Assembly (NCBI GenBank): GCA_004552115.1
Contig: SFPH01000234.1
Span: 1 to 5,066, forward strand
Length of the DNA: 5,066 nucleotides
Reading direction: 5' to 3'
From: Bacteroidales bacterium
GTDB taxonomy: Bacteria > Bacteroidota > Bacteroidia > Bacteroidales > UBA932
Part shown: positions 1 to 5,066 of the stretch, in pieces
How positions within the stretch are numbered: the stretch's first letter is position 1
Layout of the letters: every line of letters starts with the position of its first letter
Translations under genes and position numbers: made by a program
Notes under the pieces: generated by a model
Database searches by the model: none
What the model was told of the DNA's origin: nothing
What the model saw: the letters and a program-made list of their open reading frames with translations, nothing else

Positions 1-2849
1 TCTTCGATGACAGCCTTGCCCTCGTCGATAATCTTCATTGCCTCCGGATTGTCCCCGATGTCAGTGCCGTATCTGATTCCCCAGACGGCGAGGAACATCC
101 TCCAGTCGAAATAAGGCATCACCTCGTCGATGCTGAGCTCCCGGCAAGGGATATCCGCAAGACATTGCCTGTCAGCCTTCAGGAAAGAATCCGCACTGAA
201 ACTGGCGGCCTCTCCGGCAGACTGGGCGGCGTTCTTCCGGCCGTTCTCGTACAGTTTCCTCAGCCTTGCCTGGGCCTCGTGCTCCTCAGCCTCGAACTTC
301 TCCCTGTCCATCAGGCATTTCTTGGCCATGACGGCAGCGGACGAGGCATCCTGCGAATAGAATACGTGGTCATAAAGCGGAGCCAGCTTGACCGCCGTGT
401 GAAGAGCCGATGTGGTGGCGCCGCCTATGAAGAGCGGGATATCCAGACCTCTCCGGCTCAATTCCCGGCAAAGTTCCTCCATCTGGTACAGCGATGGTGT
501 AATCAGTCCGCTTGCACCGATGATGGACGCCCCGCGGGCCACTGCCTCGTCTATGATTCTCTCCTTCTCCACCATCACTCCCAGGTCCACGACCTCGAAG
601 CCGTTGCAGCTCAGGACAATGCCGGTGATATTCTTTCCGATATCGTGTACATCTCCCTTGACTGTTGCATTGATAATCAATGGCTTATGCAGATTGCTCT
701 CCTCATTGGCCTTCATGTGCGGCTCCAGCACCGCCACCGCCTCCTTCATTATCCTGGCGGATTTGACCACCTGCGGCAGGAACATCTTTCCTGCACCGAA
801 CAATTCTCCGACCTTCTCCATGCCGGCCATCAGAGGCCCTTCGATTACCTTGACGGCAGCTCCGCAGGACGAGAGGCATTCCAGCACGTCCTCCTCCAGA
901 TGGTCCGACTTTCCCTTGACCAGAGCCTCGGCCAGCCTGTCCTCCACCGGAACAGAACTCCTGTCCTGAACCACTGCCACAGTATCCTCCACGGCCTTTT
1001 CCGCAGCGATTTCCTGAGCTTTGGCGATCAGCCTTTCCGTAGCGTCCGTCCTCCTGTCCAATATCACATCCTCGGCCTTTTCCAGCAGGTCAGGCTCGAT
1101 TTCATCGTAAATCTGAAGCATGCCAGGATTGACGATTCCCATATCCAGGCCGGCATTCACGGCGTGGTAGAGGAAGATGGAGTGCATTGCCTCGCGGACC
1201 TTGTTGTTGCCCCTGAATGCGAATGAGAGATTTGAGATTCCTCCGGATGTCAATGATCCGGGGAGATTCTCCTTGATCCATCTCACAGCCTCGATGAAGT
1301 CGATTCCGTAGCGTGCGTGCTCCTCGATTCCGGTGCCCACGGAAAGCACATTGACGTCGAAAATGATGTCCTCTGGCCTGATTCCGGCCTTCTCCGTGAG
1401 CAATGTCCAGGCCCTCCGGCAGATTTCAATCTTCCTGCCGTAAGTCGTTGCCTGGCCTTCCTCGTCAAATGCCATAACCACCATTGCGGCTCCCAGCTTG
1501 CGGATTTCCCTGGCCTTGGTCAGGAACGCCTCCTCGCCTTCCTTGAGGCTGATGGAATTGACAATCGACCGGCCCTGGGCATTCTCCAGACCTGCCAGTA
1601 TGGTATCCCAATGCGACGAGTCGATCATCAGGGCCGCCTTGGCCACCGCCGGCTCGCCGGAAATTTGTCTCACGAACTTCTCCATGCAGTCCCTGCTGTC
1701 CAGCATCGCATCGTCCATATTGATGTCAATGATGCAGGCCCCGTCCTCGATCTGCTTCGCCGCCACTTCGAGTCCGCCGGCATAGTCGCCTGCCGCAATG
1801 AGCTTCGCGAACTTCCTTGACCCGGCCACGTTGGTGCGCTCTCCCACATTGGTGAAGTTGTTGTTTTTCAGGTCAATGCAGACGGATTCCAGTCCGCTGA
1901 CGAAAAGTCTCCCGGAGCGGCCGGACGGAACCTCCCTCGGCTTGACACCTTCCACGGCCGCAGCTATCGCCGCAATGTGCTCAGGCGTGGTTCCGCAGCA
2001 GCCTCCGACAATGTTGAGCAGTCCCTGCCCGGCCATGAGGCTTATCCCGGAGGCCATCTGCGCAGGTGTCTCGTCATAGCCTCCCATCTCACTGAATCCT
2101 GCCACGTCCTTCAGAAGCGGGAGCAGATCCTCCGCCCCGAGGGAGCAGTTCAGTCCGAAGGCCAGCAGGGGATAGTGGCTGACCGAGTCGCAGAAAGCCT
2201 TGATTGTCTGACCGGTCAATGTTCTCCCGCTCCTGTCGCTTACCGATACGGAGACGATTGCGGGGAATGGCACATCCCTGCCGTCCTCCTCGTTTACAGT
2301 CTCGAGGGCATAGATTGCGGCCTTGGCGTTGAGGGCGTCGAAGCAGGTCTCTATCTGGATGAAATCCGCCCCGCCGTCAATCAGTCCCCGGATCTGCTCC
2401 ATGTATGCGGATACCATTTCCCTGAAGCCGTATGGCCTGTATTCCGGATGCTCCACGTTCTGGGCCAATGTCAGGGACTTCGATGTGGGACCGACGCTTC
2501 CGGCCACGTAAACCTTCCTTCCGGACTGGTCCGCTGCCCTTCTCGCGATCGCGGCGCCCTCCCTGGCCATCTCTCCAGCAATGTCGGCGAGACCGTATTC
2601 TTCCTGGGATATGCTGTTGGCACTGAACGTGTTGGACTCGATGATGTCCGCCCCTGCCTCGATGTACTTCCGGTGAATGTTGAAAATGATGTCAGGACGG
2701 GTCAGATTAAGGCACTCGTTGTTCGGATCCTGGTCGCCGCAGTCGTCAGCCTGCACAGGTTTGTGGAAGTCCCTTTCGTCAAGTCCGTATTTCTGTATCA
2801 TCGTGCCCATCGCTCCGTCAAGCACGAGAATTTTATCATTGAAGTTCAT
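1..2849 (-). CDS. metH: Cobalamin-dependent methionine synthase, C-terminus cut by window edge
   Basis: Transfers a methyl group from 5-methyltetrahydrofolate through enzyme-bound cobalamin to homocysteine, giving methionine in the cytoplasm. The reading frame is unbroken for 949 codons. Visible domains: homocysteine-binding barrel (about 5-300) with the zinc-ligand cysteines C235 (in GLNCSLG) and C284-C285 (in GGCCGTTP); pterin-binding barrel (about 330-575) opening with FTNVGERTN and containing [11 protein letters not shown]; helical cap (about 634-717); B12-binding domain (about 724-840) with DVHDIGKNI, where H735 is the lower cobalt ligand of the D-x-H-x-x-G motif, and later FIGGATTS; and the start of the S-adenosylmethionine-dependent reactivation domain (from about 900, [14 protein letters not shown]). 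Full-length MetH is usually about 1,200 residues, so roughly 250-280 are missing to the left. The start ATG at 2849 is well fixed: an in-frame TAG lies eight codons upstream (2871-2873) with no ATG between. No Shine-Dalgarno is seen, only an A-rich AAGAAA. Family identity is very secure; all key residues seen are intact. Confidence 0.98.
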   Translation of the reverse strand, partial: MNFNDKILVLDGAMGTMIQKYGLDERDFHKPVQADDCGDQDPNNECLNLTRPDIIFNIHRKYIEAGADIIESNTFSANSISQEEYGLADIAGEMAREGAAIARRAADQSGRKVYVAGSVGPTSKSLTLAQNVEHPEYRPYGFREMVSAYMEQIRGLIDGGADFIQIETCFDALNAKAAIYALETVNEEDGRDVPFPAIVSVSVSDRSGRTLTGQTIKAFCDSVSHYPLLAFGLNCSLGAEDLLPLLKDVAGFSEMGGYDETPAQMASGISLMAGQGLLNIVGGCCGTTPEHIAAIAAAVEGVKPREVPSGRSGRLFVSGLESVCIDLKNNNFTNVGERTNVAGSRKFAKLIAAGDYAGGLEVAAKQIEDGACIIDINMDDAMLDSRDCMEKFVRQISGEPAVAKAALMIDSSHWDTILAGLENAQGRSIVNSISLKEGEEAFLTKAREIRKLGAAMVVMAFDEEGQATTYGRKIEICRRAWTLLTEKAGIRPEDIIFDVNVLSVGTGIEEHARYGIDFIEAVRWIKENLPGSLTSGGISNLSFAFRGNNKVREAMHSIFLYHAVNAGLDMGIVNPGMLQIYDEIEPDLLEKAEDVILDRRTDATERLIAKAQEIAAEKAVEDTVAVVQDRSSVPVEDRLAEALVKGKSDHLEEDVLECLSSCGAAVKVIEGPLMAGMEKVGELFGAGKMFLPQVVKSARIMKEAVAVLEPHMKANEESNLHKPLIINATVKGDVHDIGKNITGIVLSCNGFEVVDLGVMVEKERIIDEAVARGASIIGASGLITPSLYQMEELCRELSRRGLDIPLFIGGATTSALHTAVKLAPLYDHVFYSQDASSAAVMAKKCLMDREKFEAEEHEAQARLRKLYENGRKNAAQSAGEAASFSADSFLKADRQCLADIPCRELSIDEVMPYFDWRMFLAVWGIRYGTDIGDNPEAMKIIDEGKAVIE

Positions 2850-2870
2850 TTTCTTATGCGCAAATCTTCG

Positions 2871-2901
2871 CTAAGATAGTCAAAATCGCCGGAATTGCAT
2901 A
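2871..2901 (-). promoter_or_regulatory. Candidate metH promoter, Bacteroidota type
   Basis: Read on the minus strand, TATCTTAG (2878-2871) matches the Bacteroidota -7 consensus TAnnTTTG at five of six informative bases. TATG (2901-2898) matches the -33 TTTG at three of four, with a 19-base spacer. The -7 box ends 21 bases before the metH ATG, so the leader would be very short. Both boxes are imperfect, and one arm of the 2885-2929 inverted repeat falls in the spacer. The assignment rests on position and consensus alone. Confidence 0.4.
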
Positions 2902-2929
2902 TTGCCTGAATGATTTTTCGACCGGCGAT
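2885..2929. repeat. Inverted repeat with 8-bp arms in the divergent intergenic region
   Basis: ATCGCCGG at 2885-2892 is the exact reverse complement of CCGGCGAT at 2922-2929, separated by 29 bases. The left arm lies between the proposed -33 and -7 boxes of metH, and the right arm lies about 20 bases upstream of the -33 box of the transporter promoter. This would suit a regulator bridging two half-sites, but 8-bp arms with a long spacer also occur by chance, and no regulator gene is in the window. Confidence 0.4.
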
Positions 2930-2950
2930 GTTTGTTTGTACGTTTTAGGA

Positions 2951-2982
2951 TTTGGGAGCAAAGCCGAATTGCGGTATATTTG
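2951..2982 (+). promoter_or_regulatory. Promoter of the SulP transporter gene, Bacteroidota type
   Basis: TTTG at 2951-2954 and TATATTTG at 2975-2982 match the Bacteroidota -33/-7 consensus (TTTG, TAnnTTTG) perfectly, with a 20-base spacer. Transcription should begin a few bases after 2982, roughly 2986-2990, leaving an untranslated leader of about 20-25 bases before the ATG at 3010. This placement helps decide the start codon of the transporter, because the in-frame TTG at 2932 lies upstream of the promoter. Confidence 0.72.
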
Positions 2983-3009
2983 CAGATGAAATGGAAAACT
3001 ATATATACA

Positions 3010-4698
3010 ATGCGAACTTTTGACTTCAAGCCCGAATTCTTCAATTGTATCAAGAAATACGACAAGAAGACATTTACCTCTGACCTGATGGCCGGCCTCA
3101 TCGTTGGCATCGTTGCCCTTCCTCTGGCCATCGCCTTCGCCATCGCATCCGGCGTCACCCCTGAAAAAGGCATTGTCACAGCCATCATTGCAGGCTTCAT
3201 AATATCGTTCCTGGGCGGAAGCAAGGTCCAGATCGGAGGCCCTACAGGCGCCTTCATCGTCATAGTTTACGGCGTGGTCCAGACCTACGGACTCGGCGGA
3301 CTGGCCATCGCCACCGTGCTGGCCGGAGTAATGCTGGTACTGCTGGGCGTCTTCAAGCTCGGGGCTGTCATCAAGTTCATTCCCTATCCTGTGGTGGTAG
3401 GCTTCACGAGCGGTATCGCATTGACCATTTTCTCCACTCAGATTCCCGATGCTCTCGGACTTTCGTTCGGAGGCGAGAGCGTTCCGGGTGACTTCATAGG
3501 CAAATGGATCCTCTATTTCAAGCATATCACCACCGTCAACTGGTGGAATGCCGGAGTGACCCTTGTCAGCATCTTCATCATTGCAATGATGCCTAGACTT
3601 TCCAGAAAGATTCCGGGGTCTCTCGTGGCCATCATCATTGTCACTGTGGCGGTTTACCTGCTGAAGACATTTGCCGGAGTGAGCTGCATCGACACCATCG
3701 GGGACAGATTCTCCATCAGCGCAAGCCTTCCGAAAGCGGAGATGCCTGCCCTGGACTGGGAGGCGGTGAAGAACCTCTTCCCGATAGCCATCACCATCGC
3801 GGCACTCGGAGCCATCGAATCCCTGCTCTCGGCCACTGTGGCTGACGGTATGATCAGCGCAAGGCACAATTCCAACACCGAACTCATTGCCCTCGGAATC
3901 GCCAATATCGTCACTCCGATTTTCGGAGGAATCCCTGCCACCGGAGCCATTGCAAGGACAATGACCAATATCAACAACGGCGGGCGCACCCCTGTGGCCG
4001 GTATTGTCCACGCCGTCGTCCTTCTTCTGATACTGCTCTTCCTGATGCCTCTGGCAAGGTTTATCCCGATGGCCTGCCTGGCCGGCGTCCTTATAGTCGT
4101 GGCATACAACATGAGCGGCTGGAGAACCTTCAAGGCATTGCTCAGCAATCCTAAATCCGATGTCTTCGTCCTCCTGCTGACATTCTTCCTCACAGTCATC
4201 TTCGACCTCACCGTCGCCATCAGCGCCGGCCTCATTCTCGCCTGCGTCCTCTTCATCCGGAGGGTTATGGAGACTACGGAAATCTCCGTGCTGAAGAATG
4301 AGATAGATGTCAATGCGGAAACCGATTTCGAGACGAAGGAGGATAACCTCATCATCCCGAAGGGAGTGGAGGTATACGAAATCAACGGCCCTTATTTCTT
4401 CGGCGTGGCGACCAGGTTCGAGGAGATGATGAGCGGCAGGGGAAACAAGACCAAGGTGCGCATCATCAGGATGAGGAAAGTGCCTTTCGTGGACTCCACT
4501 GGCATCCACAACCTCTCCAATCTCTGCAGGATGAGCCAGAAGAACAATATACCTGTCGTGCTGTCCGGAGTCAATGAAAAGGTGCACCAGACCCTCCAGG
4601 CTTCAGGTTTCTATGCCCTTGTCGGAGAGGACAATATCTGTCCCAACATCAATGTCGCCCTCGAGCGCGCAAGGAAAATTTGCAATATAGCGGAATAA
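3010..4698 (+). CDS. SulP-family anion transporter with C-terminal STAS domain
   Basis: Inner-membrane transporter of 562 residues, the usual size for bacterial SulP (SLC26-related) proteins. A short cytoplasmic N-terminus (1-24) leads into a membrane domain of many hydrophobic spans (about 25-418), expected to form the family's 7+7 inverted-repeat fold. Family signatures include LMAGLIVGIVALPLAIAFAIASG (26-48, core DLMAGLIVG), QIGGPTGAF (74-82), AIESLLSATVAD (268-279, with acidic E270 in the region lining the substrate site) and GGIPATGAIARTMTN (306-320). The STAS domain (about 440-555) carries VDSTGIHNL with D495-S496-T497-G498, the motif corresponding to the SpoIIAA phosphorylation loop. 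The substrate could be sulfate, bicarbonate or a dicarboxylate; sequence reading does not decide. ATG 3010 is preferred because the promoter ends at 2982: TTG 2932 lies upstream of it and ATG 2986 sits at the expected transcription start. No Shine-Dalgarno is seen. It is divergent from metH and 18 bases upstream of an exported-protein gene. Confidence 0.95.
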   Translation: MRTFDFKPEFFNCIKKYDKKTFTSDLMAGLIVGIVALPLAIAFAIASGVTPEKGIVTAIIAGFIISFLGGSKVQIGGPTGAFIVIVYGVVQTYGLGGLAIATVLAGVMLVLLGVFKLGAVIKFIPYPVVVGFTSGIALTIFSTQIPDALGLSFGGESVPGDFIGKWILYFKHITTVNWWNAGVTLVSIFIIAMMPRLSRKIPGSLVAIIIVTVAVYLLKTFAGVSCIDTIGDRFSISASLPKAEMPALDWEAVKNLFPIAITIAALGAIESLLSATVADGMISARHNSNTELIALGIANIVTPIFGGIPATGAIARTMTNINNGGRTPVAGIVHAVVLLLILLFLMPLARFIPMACLAGVLIVVAYNMSGWRTFKALLSNPKSDVFVLLLTFFLTVIFDLTVAISAGLILACVLFIRRVMETTEISVLKNEIDVNAETDFETKEDNLIIPKGVEVYEINGPYFFGVATRFEEMMSGRGNKTKVRIIRMRKVPFVDSTGIHNLSNLCRMSQKNNIPVVLSGVNEKVHQTLQASGFYALVGEDNICPNINVALERARKICNIAE

Positions 4699-4712
4699 TT
4701 CCGAATATTGCA
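4681..4712 (+). repeat. Strong dyad or hairpin spanning the SulP stop codon
   Basis: TGCAATAT (4681-4688) pairs exactly with ATATTGCA (4705-4712), and inside it CGGAA (4691-4695) pairs with TTCCG (4699-4703). The only interruptions are AG on the left and A on the right. As RNA this gives a 13-pair hairpin whose three-base loop is TAA (4696-4698), the transporter's stop codon. The following bases, GACTATGATTAAAC, contain no T tract, so it does not look like a standard intrinsic terminator. It ends four bases before the next gene's ATG, so it could act as an operator, a processing or attenuation hairpin, or a weak terminator. Confidence 0.6.
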
Positions 4713-4716
4713 GACT

Positions 4717-5066
4717 ATGATTAAACGTTCAGCCTCATTATTATCGGCTCTCAGGAGCTTTCTGCTCGCAGTCCTCGTCATCGCTTTGACTGTGACCGTT
4801 TCGGCCATTCCGTCTTCGGAGTCCGGACGGTACCGCAGGGCTGATCTCTTCGGCATTTATGCTGAGGATGAAGCTGCTCCGGCTGCCGGTTTCAAGGCTG
4901 ACCTCAAAACCCTTGACAGGGAACTTGAAAAGTTCGAGCAGATGAAGGCGGCTGTGCCAGACAGCACGGCCGGCAAGGTGGCGGTGACCCATGATTGGGC
5001 TGCAGGCTCTCCGGCCGTCATGTCGGCCCGGAAGCTGAGAGTTGAGGAAGACAGGTCCGGCAGGCC
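4717..5066 (+). CDS. Unrecognised exported or membrane-anchored protein, C-terminus cut by window edge
   Basis: I do not recognise this family. The frame is open from ATG 4717 to the window end, giving 116 complete codons. The N-terminus looks like a signal sequence or anchor: basic residues K3, R4 and R13, a hydrophobic core at about 15-30 (FLLAVLVIALTVTVSA), and V28-S29-A30 as a possible signal peptidase I site. The mature part is polar and rich in Ala, Glu, Asp, Lys and Arg. Residues about 59-80 form a charged amphipathic stretch with L63, L66, L70, F73 and M76 at heptad-like spacing, suggesting a short helix or coiled coil. There is no lipobox cysteine near the signal end and no catalytic motif in the visible part. 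It starts 18 bases after the SulP stop on the same strand, so cotranscription is likely unless the dyad at 4681-4712 interferes. The start is chosen because the signal-like segment follows it directly; no Shine-Dalgarno is present. That this is a real gene is fairly secure; its function is unknown. Confidence 0.72.
   Translation, partial: MIKRSASLLSALRSFLLAVLVIALTVTVSAIPSSESGRYRRADLFGIYAEDEAAPAAGFKADLKTLDRELEKFEQMKAAVPDSTAGKVAVTHDWAAGSPAVMSARKLRVEEDRSGR

Noticed and set aside
165..1226. Plus-strand open frame of 353 codons, with further plus-strand frames of 60-300 codons up to about 2880
   Set aside because: They lie opposite the continuous, highly conserved metH reading frame and show no domain or membrane pattern of their own. 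They are shadows of metH codon usage.
2864..2877. Small inverted repeat ATCTT/AAGAT with a four-base loop in the metH upstream region
   Set aside because: Five A/T-rich pairs overlapping the proposed -7 box are too short to distinguish from chance.
2854..4587. Minus-strand open frame of 577 codons opposite almost the whole SulP gene, ending five bases before the metH start
   Set aside because: Its translation is a low-complexity mix rich in Asp, Glu, His and Gly with no recognisable domain, as expected from the antisense of a hydrophobic protein gene in GC-rich DNA that avoids codons complementary to stops. The plus-strand frame is an unmistakable SulP transporter.
4679..4710. Possible Bacteroidota promoter for the third gene: TTTG at 4679-4682, then GAATATTG at 4703-4710 after 20 bases
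   Set aside because: The spacing equals that of the SulP promoter, but the -7 box matches only four of six informative bases and transcription would begin at or on the ATG. Read-through from SulP is the simpler explanation.
4681..4720. Rho-independent terminator after the SulP gene
   Set aside because: The hairpin is good, but no run of T follows it on the plus strand and the next gene begins within a few bases. It is kept as a dyad of unknown role instead.
4611..4992. Two minus-strand open frames of about 80 codons at the right edge
   Set aside because: They overlap the end of SulP and the plus-strand signal-peptide gene. They have no start context or recognisable sequence, and the plus-strand frame gives a convincing signal sequence instead.
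1..5066. CRISPR array, tRNA or rRNA gene, insertion sequence, phage or defence system
   Set aside because: Nearly all of the window is occupied by three protein genes, and the remaining roughly 180 bases contain no spaced repeats, RNA-gene-like folds or transposase-related ends that I can see.

Overview
The window looks like ordinary chromosomal DNA from a member of the Bacteroidota, probably Bacteroidales. The evidence is a near-perfect Bacteroidota-type promoter (TTTG, 20 bases, TATATTTG) in front of the transporter gene, the absence of clear Shine-Dalgarno sequences before all three genes, and the protein sequences. The DNA is moderately GC-rich and rarely uses TTA-type codons, which leaves long meaningless open frames opposite the real genes. 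The genus cannot be fixed from this alone.

Layout. Positions 1-2849 on the minus strand hold most of metH (cobalamin-dependent methionine synthase), cut at the left edge within its C-terminal activation domain. A divergent intergenic region of about 160 bases (2850-3009) carries one candidate promoter for each direction and an inverted repeat. Positions 3010-4698 on the plus strand hold a complete SulP-family anion transporter with a C-terminal STAS domain. After 18 bases, which lie mostly inside a strong dyad that starts in the transporter's last codons, an unrecognised exported or membrane-anchored protein begins at 4717 and runs off the right edge.

Functional reading. MetH makes methionine from homocysteine and methyl-tetrahydrofolate. 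The SulP protein imports or exchanges an inorganic or small organic anion, with sulfate, bicarbonate and dicarboxylates all possible. Both could touch sulfur metabolism, but divergent position alone does not show that. The third gene is close enough to the transporter to be cotranscribed with it.

I do not see a previously undescribed system. The points most worth a second look are the 32-base dyad around the transporter stop codon, the 7-mer GCAATAT/ATATTGC recurring only between genes, and the unidentified exported protein.
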